A program made the translations under genes and the position numbers. From contig JASFYX010000004.1 of the NCBI GenBank assembly GCA_045046885.1, positions 62,001 through 126,000 of the forward strand: DNA of 64,000 nucleotides. Direction: 5' to 3'. Position 1 is the first letter of the stretch; each line of letters opens with the position of its first letter. Below are positions 17,837-27,281 of this stretch, piece by piece. This DNA comes from CG1-02-35-72 sp045046885 (GTDB lineage: Bacteria > Bacteroidota > Bacteroidia > Flavobacteriales > Flavobacteriaceae). The notes under the pieces were generated by a model. That model saw nothing but the letters and a program-made list of their open reading frames with translations. It was not told where the DNA came from and did no database searches.

Positions 17837-20800
17837 GTGGCACGAAAAATGTACTTTTACACTTGCAAATTTAAAAGATTTAAACGTATTAACCGTATAA
17901 AAAAAATACTGCTCAGATTGGTCTTAGGATTGATGCTTCTTGCTGTTATAATCAGCTTGGCATTGGCAATTCCGGCTGTACAAACATATTTAGCATCGAT
18001 TGTTACAAAAGACATCAACAAAAGTTACGGTACAGATATACTGATAGATCGTGTAGATTTATCTTATCTAGGAAAAATTCAGCTTAAAGGCATTCATATA
18101 AAAGACCATCATCAAAAAAATATGATTGATGTGGTAAATATGAATACATCAATTTTTAGCTATAAAAAGGCTTATAATAACAAAATAATTTTAGATGATG
18201 TTATGGTTAATGGGGTCTCTATAACTATGAAGACTTATAAAGGAGAAAGCAATGACAATATTTCTATTTTTGCTGATAAGTTTGATGAGGATACGCCGTC
18301 AAAAGGGCCTTCCTCTTTTTTATTGACGGCAAAAAATGTCCATTTAAATTTTGGTAAATTTTACCTCTACGATTTTAATTTACAAATTGAGCCACAGGTT
18401 TTTTATACGCAATTGCAGGGCGATTTAAATAAATTTAAAATTCAAGGGCCTAATGTTTCTGCAAAAATTCGGAATTTAAAATTTGTTGATGATCATAAAT
18501 TATCAATAAAAAAATTAGATACCGATTTTGAGTACACTTTAAAAAGTATGCGTTTTAAAAATACCCAAATTAAGACTGAAAATTCAACAATTTCAGGTAC
18601 TATTGATTTTGATTACAAACGCGAAAATTTTAAATATTTCTTAGACAGTGTTCAGATAAAAGCCCAATTTAAGAATACGTCACTCTCATTTATAGACTTA
18701 AAAAAGTTTTATGCCGCGTTTGATGGTGACGCTAAAATTAATTTCACATCTAATTTAGAAGGGACCTTAAATAATTTTAAATTCACAAATTTAGATTTAA
18801 AAACAAGCACAAATGCAGTTTTAAAAGGCGAATTTAGATTTATAAATTCTTTTAAAGAAGTTAAAGATTTTGTTTTAGAATCTCAGATAAAAGAGTTGAC
18901 TTCTAATTATTCGCAACTCAAAAAACTTTTGCCAAATTTGTTGGGTAAAAATTTACCTTCTTCAACAGGTGTTTTGGGTAATTTTTCTGTGAAAGGAAAT
19001 ACGAAAATTACGGATACAAATATTTTTGCTAAGAACGAAATTAATTCAGAAATAGGTGTTATCAACTTCGATCTAGATATAGGAAATATAAGCTCAATAG
19101 ATTATGCAAGCTACAAGGGGCGTGTGCGTTTTAAAGAACTGGCCTTAGGTAAAATTATTAAAGATTCTTTGGTAGGTAAATTAAATATGAATGTTTATGT
19201 TAATGGTAGGGGTTTTTCTTTAAACACACTTAATACCTTTGTTAAAGGTAAAATTACCAAGCATCAATACAAAGGCTATATTTATAGAAATATTGACATT
19301 GAGGGCGCTTTTAAGCATAAAAAATTTACAGGTAAGTTATTGGCTTATGATCCTAATTTAAAATTGACTATTGAGGGATTTGCAGATTTTTCTAAAAAGA
19401 AACATGAATACGGTGTAAAAACAAATGTTACGTATGCTAATTTTAATGCCTTAAATCTTTATTTAAAAGACAGTATTTCTTTGCTAAATGGCGGTATTGT
19501 GTTCGATTTAAAAGGAAATTATCTGGATGAATTAGAAGGACAGATTATTTTTAAGAATGCTTCTTACACAAACTTATCGGGGGTATATTTCTTTAAAGAT
19601 TTTAAAATAAATTCAAGTTTTGAAGAGCGGGTAAGAATACTTACAATTAACTCAGCCGATATTATTAATGGTAAATTAAAAGGCGATTTTAGATTGGGAG
19701 AATTACCAGACTTAGTTAAAAATGGCCTAGGGAGTTTGTTGTCTAAATACAATTATAAGAAGCTTTCACCCAATCAAGATTTGAGTTTTAATTTTAAGAT
19801 TTACAACAAAATTGTAGAGATTTTTTATCCTGATGTAAAATTAGCCCCAAATACTTTTATAAAAGGACGTTTAAAAACACAAGACAATAGCTTTAGCCTC
19901 AATTTTAAGTCACCTGAGCTCGAAATGTATAAAAATAAAATTGAGGATATAAATTTACAAATTGATAATAAAAACCCGCTTTTCAATACGCTTTTAACTA
20001 TTTCTAAAATTAATTCAAATTACTACAATATTTCAAAATTAAACTTGGTAAATGTAAAATTAAAAGACACTTTATTTTTAAGAACCAATTTTTATGGCGG
20101 TGATTCTTTAACTGAAAAATACAGTTTAAGTATGTACAATACCAAAATGGCAAATAATCAATCGGTTTTTGGTGTTAAAAAATCTAATATTAATATTAAG
20201 GATATAAATTGGGTTTTAAACCCAACTAATAATAAGGCTAATAAAATAATTTTCGATAACAAGTTCAAATCTTTTAAAATAGAAAAAATTGATTTACAAT
20301 CTGGTGCACAAAAGGCGGATATGGAAGGCCTTATTACAGATGCTAATAATAAAGATATTCAGATAAATCTAGAGAATGTGGCCTTAGAAAATATAACGCC
20401 AAAAATAGATAGCCTTTCTTTAAAAGGCGTTATAAATGGCAATTTAAATTACAAACAAATAAATGGCCAACTGATGCCCATTACAGATATGACAATTGAT
20501 AATTTTATGATAAATAAATCATATCAAGGAGATGTTATTTTTAATGCGCAAGGGTTTAATACCTTTAAAAAATATGAATTAAACCTGCTTATAAATAGAA
20601 ATGGCATCAGAAGTTTATACGCCAAAGGTGCTATAGATCTTACTGATAAAAAACCACGCTTAGATATAGATTTATTGTTTAATAAATTCAAATTGAATGC
20701 TTTTAGTCCTTTAGGAGAGAATGTATTGTCAAATATTCGTGGTTTTGCAAGTGGTGAAGCTAAGGTTTTAGGACTCCTAGAAAATCCATTTATTGAGGGG

Positions 20801-22339
20801 GAATTAACCCTTACAGATGCAGGATTAAAGTTTCCATACATAAATGTGGATTATCATTTTAAAGGAGAACCAAAAATTAAGTTGTACAAACATACTTTTG
20901 AATTTTTACCTACTGTATTGGTGGACGAAAATTATAAAACGGAAGCCAATTTAACAGGTACTATTAAACATGAGCACTTTAGGAATTGGTTTTTAGATTT
21001 ACAATTAAAAACAGATAATTTGCTTGTTCTCAATACGAAGGAGGACGAAGAGACCCTTTATTACGGTACAGGATTTATCAATGGTCAAGCTTCTATTACT
21101 GGTCGGACAGATAATTTGTTGATTGAAGTAAATGGTAAAACAAACGCGGGGACAAAATTTATTATTCCGCTTAGTGATGTCAGGTCTATAGACGATTCTA
21201 ACTTGATACATTTTATAAATAAAGCAGAAAACATCAATAAAGACCGCGCCAAAGAAGACGTTATTGTAAACGATTTACAAGGCTTAAATATTAAATTTAA
21301 TTTGGATGTTACAAAAGATGCTATAGCTCAGATTGTAATCGATAAAAAAACAGGCAGTATTCTAAAGGGTAGTGGTGATGGCAATTTACAAATTAGTATT
21401 AACACCAATGGTAATTTTACCATGTTTGGCAACTTTGTGGTAGATAATGGAATTTATCAATTTAAAAATATCATTAATAAATCTTTTGAGGTAAAAAAAG
21501 GTGGTACAATTACTTGGACTGGAAATCCTTATAATGCCGATTTAGATATAGAAGCTGTTTATCATACCAAGGCAAATCCGGCTGTACTTTTAGAAAATGT
21601 AAAAGGAACTCGAAATATCAATGTAGATTTAGTTACTCAAATTCAGGGTAAATTATACGAATCTAATATAGGTTTTGATGTCAAAATACCCAACGCTAGT
21701 TCTACAGTAAATGCTGAATTGCAGTTTAAATTGAATGATAACGACAAAAAAATGATTCAGTTTTTTGCCTTGCTAACTACAGGAATGTTTATCAATCAAG
21801 ATAATTCAAATTTCGACAGTAATGCAGCCATAACAGGAACCATTTCAGAACGTATTTCTAGTGTGTTATCAGATATATTAAATAAGGATGGCGGTGACTT
21901 GCAAATTGGTATTAATTATGATGTGGGTAATACAGATAGATTTAAAAACTTTAAAACAGACGACCAACTCGAAATTTCGGCATCGGCACGTATTAGTAAA
22001 AAATTTATAATTAATGGTAAAGTAGGGGTGCCTATGGGGTCTAAAACGCAATCTAATGTTGTGGGTGAAGTAGAAATAGCCATACCACTAAACAAATCAG
22101 AGAGTTTAAAAGGACGTATTTTTAACCGTCAAAATCAGATACAGTTTGCCGTTGCAGATCAAGAAGGTTATACACAAGGGGTGGGGTTGTCTTACAGAAT
22201 AGAATTCGACAATCTAAAAGACCTCTTTAAAAAACTGAACAAAAAAAATAAAAAAAATAAGAAAGATAGTATTCTCCAAACTAAAAAACTTTTAAATTTT
22301 AAATCTAAAGATTCAACATCTATAAAGCTTGAGAATTAA
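17837..22339 (+). CDS. TamB-like translocation/assembly protein (DUF490)
   Basis: Very large (up to 1,500 residues) inner-membrane-anchored periplasmic protein of the AsmA/TamB superfamily. In other bacteria TamB spans the periplasm as a hydrophobic beta-groove and assists outer-membrane protein assembly or lipid transport; the role here is inferred. It has one N-terminal transmembrane helix (about 26-48, LVLGLMLLAVIISLALAIP), then a long repetitive beta-rich region (DLSYLGKIQLKGIHIKDHH, and repeated NINL/IDL strands) and a C-terminal DUF490 domain (about 1130-1470) ending in a Lys-rich tail. The start is unsure: GTG at 17837, ATG at 17849, or a later codon, since TACTTTTA near 17850 may be the promoter. 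Divergence from tsaD is usual in flavobacteria. Confidence 0.9.
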   Translation: MARKMYFYTCKFKRFKRINRIKKILLRLVLGLMLLAVIISLALAIPAVQTYLASIVTKDINKSYGTDILIDRVDLSYLGKIQLKGIHIKDHHQKNMIDVVNMNTSIFSYKKAYNNKIILDDVMVNGVSITMKTYKGESNDNISIFADKFDEDTPSKGPSSFLLTAKNVHLNFGKFYLYDFNLQIEPQVFYTQLQGDLNKFKIQGPNVSAKIRNLKFVDDHKLSIKKLDTDFEYTLKSMRFKNTQIKTENSTISGTIDFDYKRENFKYFLDSVQIKAQFKNTSLSFIDLKKFYAAFDGDAKINFTSNLEGTLNNFKFTNLDLKTSTNAVLKGEFRFINSFKEVKDFVLESQIKELTSNYSQLKKLLPNLLGKNLPSSTGVLGNFSVKGNTKITDTNIFAKNEINSEIGVINFDLDIGNISSIDYASYKGRVRFKELALGKIIKDSLVGKLNMNVYVNGRGFSLNTLNTFVKGKITKHQYKGYIYRNIDIEGAFKHKKFTGKLLAYDPNLKLTIEGFADFSKKKHEYGVKTNVTYANFNALNLYLKDSISLLNGGIVFDLKGNYLDELEGQIIFKNASYTNLSGVYFFKDFKINSSFEERVRILTINSADIINGKLKGDFRLGELPDLVKNGLGSLLSKYNYKKLSPNQDLSFNFKIYNKIVEIFYPDVKLAPNTFIKGRLKTQDNSFSLNFKSPELEMYKNKIEDINLQIDNKNPLFNTLLTISKINSNYYNISKLNLVNVKLKDTLFLRTNFYGGDSLTEKYSLSMYNTKMANNQSVFGVKKSNINIKDINWVLNPTNNKANKIIFDNKFKSFKIEKIDLQSGAQKADMEGLITDANNKDIQINLENVALENITPKIDSLSLKGVINGNLNYKQINGQLMPITDMTIDNFMINKSYQGDVIFNAQGFNTFKKYELNLLINRNGIRSLYAKGAIDLTDKKPRLDIDLLFNKFKLNAFSPLGENVLSNIRGFASGEAKVLGLLENPFIEGELTLTDAGLKFPYINVDYHFKGEPKIKLYKHTFEFLPTVLVDENYKTEANLTGTIKHEHFRNWFLDLQLKTDNLLVLNTKEDEETLYYGTGFINGQASITGRTDNLLIEVNGKTNAGTKFIIPLSDVRSIDDSNLIHFINKAENINKDRAKEDVIVNDLQGLNIKFNLDVTKDAIAQIVIDKKTGSILKGSGDGNLQISINTNGNFTMFGNFVVDNGIYQFKNIINKSFEVKKGGTITWTGNPYNADLDIEAVYHTKANPAVLLENVKGTRNINVDLVTQIQGKLYESNIGFDVKIPNASSTVNAELQFKLNDNDKKMIQFFALLTTGMFINQDNSNFDSNAAITGTISERISSVLSDILNKDGGDLQIGINYDVGNTDRFKNFKTDDQLEISASARISKKFIINGKVGVPMGSKTQSNVVGEVEIAIPLNKSESLKGRIFNRQNQIQFAVADQEGYTQGVGLSYRIEFDNLKDLFKKLNKKNKKNKKDSILQTKKLLNFKSKDSTSIKLEN

Positions 22340-22427
22340 CACCAATCATTTTAGCTTTCAAGTAAATAAAGTAAGTTAAATACGACTTTTAATATTATAA
22401 ATAAAGTTGTTTGTTGTTTTATTGAAG

Positions 22428-22441
22428 CGAAAACGTTTTCG
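22428..22441. promoter_or_regulatory. Perfect 14-base palindromic operator upstream of pfkA
   Basis: CGAAAACGTTTTCG is a perfect palindrome of the type bound by LacI/GalR-family regulators (central CG, A/T-rich arms). Its end is 42 bases before the pfkA -7 element. A degenerate relative, CGAAAACGATATCG, lies at 47994-48007 between hutI and pta. The regulator is not in the window. Confidence 0.6.
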
Positions 22442-22483
22442 TATTAAACACACTTATAGTAATTAATATAGTGAGATTATTTG

Positions 22484-22491
22484 TAATTTTG
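22484..22491 (+). promoter_or_regulatory. Promoter -7 element of pfkA-gap
   Basis: TAATTTTG matches TAnnTTTG and lies 17 bases before the pfkA start, so the mRNA leader must be very short. Confidence 0.6.
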
Positions 22492-22508
22492 ACATTCGAT
22501 TTTTTTAA

Positions 22509-23492
22509 ATGAAAAAGATAAAAAAAATAGCAGTTTTAACTTCAGGTGGCGACGCCCCTGGAATGAATGCGGCTATTCGTTCTGTTGTTAGAACTTGTGC
22601 ACATTACAGAATTGATTGTATTGGTGTTTATAGAGGTTATCAAGGATTAATCGAAGGAGACTTTACGTCATTAAGTGCACGTAGCGTAAGTAGTATCATT
22701 AACAAAGGGGGTACTATATTAAAATCGGCACGTTGTGATGCGTTTAGAACAAAAGCTGGACGTAAAAAAGCTTATGAACAATTGAAAGCAGCCGATATTG
22801 ATGGTTTTATACTCATTGGTGGGGATGGTTCTTTTACAGGTGGATTAAAATTTAATGAAGAATTCGACTTTCCAGTAATTGGCATTCCAGGCACAATAGA
22901 CAATGATATTTTTGGAACAGATTATACAATTGGTTACGATACAGCTTTAAATACAGTTGTTGATGTTATAGATAAAATTAGGGATACAGCAAGCTCGCAT
23001 AACCGCTTATTTTTTGTTGAAGTTATGGGACGCGATGCTGGTTTTATAGCACTGAATGCTGGAATAGGAGCCGGCGCAGAAGAAATTTTAATACCCGAAG
23101 AAGATTTAGGATTAGGCAGATTAACAGAATCATTAAAACGCAGTAAACGTTCAGGTAAATCATCTAGTATTGTGGTTGTTGCCGAAGGCGATAAAATGGG
23201 TAAGAATGTTTTCGAATTACGCGATTATATAGAAGAAAATATGCCAGAATACGAAGTGCGTGTTTCTGTTTTAGGTCATATGCAACGCGGCGGATCACCA
23301 TCGTGTTTCGACCGTGTTTTAGCTTGCAGGTTAGGTGTTAAAGCGGTTGAACTTATTTTAGACGGTAAGTCTAATTTGATGGTAGGCATAGTAAACACAA
23401 AAATTGAAAGTTGCCCTATTAAAGAAGCACTTAGTGGGCATCATGATATAAATAAAGAATTGATAAGAGTATCGGACATAATGTCCATTTAA
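22509..23492 (+). CDS. pfkA: ATP-dependent 6-phosphofructokinase
   Basis: Cytosolic glycolytic enzyme (327 residues) that phosphorylates fructose 6-phosphate to fructose 1,6-bisphosphate. Seen: the N-terminal ATP-binding loop TSGGDAPGMNAAIRS (11-25), GGDGS (104-108) where Gly after GGD favours ATP over pyrophosphate, and the catalytic block PGTIDND (127-133) with the catalytic Asp at 131 by homology. MGRDAGFIAL and GHMQRGGSPSCFDR are also typical. The gene is preceded by a palindromic operator and a short leader, and gap follows after 14 bases, so the two glycolytic steps share a transcript. Confidence 0.97.
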   Translation: MKKIKKIAVLTSGGDAPGMNAAIRSVVRTCAHYRIDCIGVYRGYQGLIEGDFTSLSARSVSSIINKGGTILKSARCDAFRTKAGRKKAYEQLKAADIDGFILIGGDGSFTGGLKFNEEFDFPVIGIPGTIDNDIFGTDYTIGYDTALNTVVDVIDKIRDTASSHNRLFFVEVMGRDAGFIALNAGIGAGAEEILIPEEDLGLGRLTESLKRSKRSGKSSSIVVVAEGDKMGKNVFELRDYIEENMPEYEVRVSVLGHMQRGGSPSCFDRVLACRLGVKAVELILDGKSNLMVGIVNTKIESCPIKEALSGHHDINKELIRVSDIMSI

Positions 23493-23506
23493 ATTTAAAC
23501 TAAAAA

Positions 23507-24505
23507 ATGATAAAAATTGGAATAAACGGATTTGGCCGTATTGGTAGATTGGCTTTTAGAGCTGCAGCAGAAAGAAGTAATGTGCAAGTTGTAGCTATAA
23601 ACGATTTATTAGATGTAGATTATTTAGCTTATATGTTAAAATTTGATTCCGTTCACGGAAAATTTAAAGGAGATATTTCTGTAAAGGATGATAAGTTAGT
23701 TGTCAACGGTAATGAAATTAGAATTACTGCAGAGCGCAATCCAGAAGATTTAAAATGGGATGAAGTTGACGTTGATTATGTAATTGAATCTACAGGTTTT
23801 TTTACAGCTAGAGACAAAGCGGCACTACACATAAAAGGAGGTGCTAAAAAAGTGGTCATTTCTGCACCATCACCAGATGCCCCTATGTTTGTTATGGGTG
23901 TTAATCACACAGAATTAAAAGCGACAGATACTATTTTCTCTAACGCTTCTTGTACAACCAATTGTTTGGCACCAATTGCTAAAGTTTTAAACGATAATTT
24001 TGGTATTAAAGATGGTTTAATGACAACAATTCACGCGGCTACAGCTACTCAAAAAACAGTTGACGGCCCTTCTTTAAAAGATTGGCGAGGTGGTCGCGCT
24101 GCTATTCACAATATCATCCCTTCTTCTACAGGGGCTGCAAAAGCAGTTGGTAAAGTTATTCCTGCATTGGATGGTAAACTTACAGGTATGTCATTCAGAA
24201 TTCCAACTATGGATGTTTCTGTAGTAGATTTAACAGTGAATTTAGAAAAAAGCACCACTTATGATGAGGTTTGTAAAGTAATGAAAGACGCCTCAGAAAA
24301 TGAACTCAAAGGCATTTTAGCCTATACCGAAGAAATGGTTGTTTCGCAAGATTTTGTAGGCGAAACTTGTACTTCAAATTTCGATGCCAAAGCAGGTATC
24401 GCTTTAACAGGAAACTTTATGAAAATTGTTTCTTGGTACGATAATGAGTGTGGTTACTCAAATAAAATAGTCGATTTGGTTGAATATGCCGCATCGATAA
24501 GTTAA
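23507..24505 (+). CDS. gap: Glyceraldehyde-3-phosphate dehydrogenase
   Basis: Type I GAPDH (332 residues), the glycolytic enzyme that forms 1,3-bisphosphoglycerate with NAD+. The Rossmann motif is GINGFGRIGR (5-14), and D33 in AINDLLD is consistent with NAD specificity. The active site SNASCTTNCLAP carries the catalytic cysteine C149; the partner histidine is in TTIHAATATQ. The sequence WYDNECGYSNKIVDLVEY ends the protein. It is the second gene of the pfkA-gap unit and is followed by a strong intrinsic terminator at 24525-24555. Confidence 0.98.
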   Translation: MIKIGINGFGRIGRLAFRAAAERSNVQVVAINDLLDVDYLAYMLKFDSVHGKFKGDISVKDDKLVVNGNEIRITAERNPEDLKWDEVDVDYVIESTGFFTARDKAALHIKGGAKKVVISAPSPDAPMFVMGVNHTELKATDTIFSNASCTTNCLAPIAKVLNDNFGIKDGLMTTIHAATATQKTVDGPSLKDWRGGRAAIHNIIPSSTGAAKAVGKVIPALDGKLTGMSFRIPTMDVSVVDLTVNLEKSTTYDEVCKVMKDASENELKGILAYTEEMVVSQDFVGETCTSNFDAKAGIALTGNFMKIVSWYDNECGYSNKIVDLVEYAASIS

Positions 24506-24524
24506 TATTGGTTAGTTAAATTAG

Positions 24525-24555
24525 AAAAATCCTGCTTTTTGCAGGATTTTTTTTT
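24525..24555 (+). terminator. Intrinsic terminator after gap
   Basis: AAAAATCCTGC - TTTTT - GCAGGATTTTT hairpin (11-base stem) running directly into a T-run. Confidence 0.9.
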
Positions 24556-24579
24556 GACTTAAATAAGCCAGCTTATTTG

Positions 24580-24587
24580 TATATTTG
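24580..24587 (+). promoter_or_regulatory. Promoter of the HMG-CoA lyase-like gene
   Basis: TATATTTG matches TAnnTTTG ten bases before the ATG. A TTTG at 24553-24556, 23 bases upstream, can serve as the -33 element and overlaps the T-run of the gap terminator. Confidence 0.6.
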
Positions 24588-24597
24588 AAGTGCCTTT

Positions 24598-25461
24598 ATG
24601 GAAAACACTGTCAAATTAATAGAATGCCCTCGTGATGCTATGCAAGGCATAAAGCCATTTATAGAAACACAGGTAAAAGCAGATTATATAAACAGCCTTT
24701 TAAAAATAGGATTTGATACGATTGATTTTGGCAGTTTTGTATCGCCTAAAGCTATTCCGCAAATGCGTGACACAGCTGTAGTACTGTCAAAATTAAATTT
24801 ATCAACTTCAAAAAGTAAACTTTTGGCCATAGTAGCCAATGTGCGTGGGGCACAAGAGGCTTCTCAATTCGAAGAGATTAATTATTTAGGCTATCCATTT
24901 TCTATTTCAGAAAATTTTCAAATGCGTAATACGAGTAGGACGCGAACGGAATCCTTAAAAATTTTAGAAGAAATTCTTTCTATTGCTTTTAAAAAAAATA
25001 AAGAAGTTGTAGCGTATTTGTCTATGGGTTTTGGCAATCCGTATGGCGATCCTTGGGATGTAGATATTGTAGCAAAATGGACAGAAACACTTGTAAATAT
25101 GGGTGTAAAAATTCTGTCTTTATCAGATACAATTGGTGCTTCTGAGGCGAAAACGATTTCTTATTTGTTTTCAAATTTAATTCCGATGTATCCAAAAATA
25201 GAGTTTGGGGCGCATTTGCATACAACTCTTATGTCTTGGTTTGATAAAGTTGACGCTGCTTATACAGCAGGTTGCAGACGTTTTGATGGTGCTATGTTAG
25301 GGTATGGTGGTTGCCCAATGGCAAAAGACGAATTAACAGGTAATATGCCAACAGAGATGCTGGTAAAATATTTTGAAGATAAAAAAATAAAGACATTTTT
25401 ATCTAAAGCTGATTTTTTAAAATCTTACAATAAATCACAAAAAGTATTCCTTAATCTCTAA
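24598..25461 (+). CDS. Hydroxymethylglutaryl-CoA lyase-like enzyme
   Basis: TIM-barrel enzyme of the HMGL/DRE-metallolyase family (287 residues), probably cleaving 3-hydroxy-3-methylglutaryl-CoA to acetyl-CoA and acetoacetate at the end of leucine catabolism. Seen: IECPRDAMQGIKPFI near the N terminus, which occupies the position of the family RDG-Q motif (R-D-A here), FGSFVSPKAIPQM, SLSDTIGASEAK, the metal-binding FGAHLHTT (HxH) and YGGCPMAKDELTGNMPTE in place of the lyase glycine/cysteine loop GGCP-A-G-GN. Flavobacterial members share these changes as far as I recall, so activity is likely but inferred. The 3' end overlaps the convergent helicase gene by 11 bases. The very short leader follows a consensus promoter. 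Confidence 0.85.
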   Translation: MENTVKLIECPRDAMQGIKPFIETQVKADYINSLLKIGFDTIDFGSFVSPKAIPQMRDTAVVLSKLNLSTSKSKLLAIVANVRGAQEASQFEEINYLGYPFSISENFQMRNTSRTRTESLKILEEILSIAFKKNKEVVAYLSMGFGNPYGDPWDVDIVAKWTETLVNMGVKILSLSDTIGASEAKTISYLFSNLIPMYPKIEFGAHLHTTLMSWFDKVDAAYTAGCRRFDGAMLGYGGCPMAKDELTGNMPTEMLVKYFEDKKIKTFLSKADFLKSYNKSQKVFLNL

Positions 25462-27208
25462 ATTTTCTTCTCCTACCTCTTGAATTCCCTCTATCATTAT
25501 TTCCCCAAGATTTTCCTTTGTCTTTTCCTTTACGATGACTAAAGGAGTCTGATTTAAAAGAACCCCCAGATTTTTTAAATCTAGAATCTCTACTTTCACT
25601 TCTCCTTTTTGGCTTGGTTGTTTTTTCTACATTTATAGTTTTATCATTAAACTCGTGGTTGTTAAGAGCTTCTATTAAAGTAGATTCTTCAATACTGTTT
25701 TCAATTTCAAAAAATGAAAAACTTTTTAAAATTTCAATTTGACCTATAGCAAAATCATGTTTTTTAAGATTTGTATTTACCAAACCTATTAATGATGCGG
25801 GTGTTAATTGATCTAATTTTCCAAGATTTATAAAATAGCGTGTAAAATTATCACTTGAACGGTTTCTAGAAGATTTGCCAGCATCGCCATTTATATCTTT
25901 AGCGTTTTCGTAATAAGCTAAAAACTGGTTAAATTCAACACTTACAAAACGTTTTATCAATTCTTCGCGACTTAAATATTCTAATTCTGAATAAATATCT
26001 TTCACAAAAGAGTTAATTTCTTCTTCGTTTACTTCAACATTTTTAACCTTGTTTATAAGGCTAAAAAGCTGATTTGTACAAATATCTTTGCTACTAGGAA
26101 TAGATTTTATTTCAAATTTCTTTGAAATAACTTTTTCAACAGATCTTAATTTATGATTTTCTCTGCCATTAATTATAGCTATAGAAATGCCTAATTTACC
26201 TGCACGGCCTGTTCTGCCGCTTCTATGCGTATAAGCTTCGTATTGATCTGGTAATTTGTAATTTATAACATGTGTTAAATCATTTACATCTAAACCTCTT
26301 GCAGCGACATCTGTAGCGACTAAAAGTTGTAAATGTTTAGATCTGAATTTTTGCATCACAAGATCACGTTGCCCCTGCGATAAATCGCCGTGAAGGGCAT
26401 CAGCGCTATAACCGTCAGCAATTAATTTATCGGCTATATTTTTAGTTTCAGAACGTGTTCTACAAAAAACAATCCCGTAAATATCCGGATTAAAATCCGT
26501 TATTCTTTTTAGGGCTAAATAGCGGTTTTTTTCTTCTGTAATATAGGCCTCATGTTTAACATTTGTAGCACCGACATTTTTTTTACCAGCCGAAATTTCA
26601 AACGAATTATGCATATAATTTCTGGCAATAGCATCTACTTCCTTGGGGAAAGTGGCCGAAAATAAAAGCGTTTGTTTTTCTTCTGGGGTAACATCTAAAA
26701 TACTATCTAGTTCATCTTTAAAGCCCATATTGAGCATCTCATCTGCTTCATCTAAAACAACCCACTTTATAGTGTTGAGATTTAGTGCTTTCCTTCTTAT
26801 TAAATCAACAGTACGTCCTGGTGTACCTACAACTATTTGTGCTCCTTTTCTTAAACCTCTAATTTGAGTATCAATAGCGGCGCCACCATAAACGGCAACA
26901 GTTTTTATTTTTGGTAAATATTTTGTAAATTCTTTTATGTTTTCGGCTATCTGAATAGCCAATTCGCGTGTAGGCGATAAAATAATGGCTTGTGTTTTAC
27001 CTTGACTAGCATCTACTTGATTTATAATTGGCAAACTAAAGGCGGCTGTTTTGCCAGTACCAGTTTGAGCAAAAGCTTTTAAATCGTCTTTCGAATTTAA
27101 CAAATGCGGAATGGCTTTTTCTTGGATAGGAGTGGGCTTAGAAAATCCTATATCGGTTATTGCTTTTAGTAGGTTTGGCTGTAAACCAAAATCAGAAAAT
27201 GTAGACAT
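25451..27208 (-). CDS. DEAD-box ATP-dependent RNA helicase (DeaD/CsdA-like)
   Basis: Cytosolic RNA helicase of 585 residues, probably acting in ribosome assembly or cold adaptation. The order of motifs is complete: Q motif (GFSKPTPIQEKAIP), motif I AQTGTGKT (47-54), PTRELAIQ, GGAA, TPGR, DEAD (152-155), SAT (LLFSATFP), GIVFCRTRSE, ATDVAARGLDV and HRSGRTGRAG. About residues 460-535 form a DbpA-like RNA-binding domain, then comes a strongly basic tail rich in R, K, G and S (RRSESRDSRFKKSGG, ending RGRRRKFRD). It is convergent with the HMG-CoA lyase-like gene (11-base overlap). Confidence 0.95.
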   Translation of the reverse strand: MSTFSDFGLQPNLLKAITDIGFSKPTPIQEKAIPHLLNSKDDLKAFAQTGTGKTAAFSLPIINQVDASQGKTQAIILSPTRELAIQIAENIKEFTKYLPKIKTVAVYGGAAIDTQIRGLRKGAQIVVGTPGRTVDLIRRKALNLNTIKWVVLDEADEMLNMGFKDELDSILDVTPEEKQTLLFSATFPKEVDAIARNYMHNSFEISAGKKNVGATNVKHEAYITEEKNRYLALKRITDFNPDIYGIVFCRTRSETKNIADKLIADGYSADALHGDLSQGQRDLVMQKFRSKHLQLLVATDVAARGLDVNDLTHVINYKLPDQYEAYTHRSGRTGRAGKLGISIAIINGRENHKLRSVEKVISKKFEIKSIPSSKDICTNQLFSLINKVKNVEVNEEEINSFVKDIYSELEYLSREELIKRFVSVEFNQFLAYYENAKDINGDAGKSSRNRSSDNFTRYFINLGKLDQLTPASLIGLVNTNLKKHDFAIGQIEILKSFSFFEIENSIEESTLIEALNNHEFNDKTINVEKTTKPKRRSESRDSRFKKSGGSFKSDSFSHRKGKDKGKSWGNNDRGNSRGRRRKFRD

Positions 27209-27244
27209 GTAATAAGTTTATAATTACCCCTTTTTTAGGGCGTG

Positions 27245-27252
27245 CAAATGTA
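27245..27252 (-). promoter_or_regulatory. Promoter -7 element of the DEAD-box helicase gene
   Basis: TACATTTG on the minus strand matches TAnnTTTG, 36 bases before the ATG at 27208. Confidence 0.6.
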
Positions 27253-27281
27253 AGACTAATTTTTAGTTAAAATTGTAGGAA

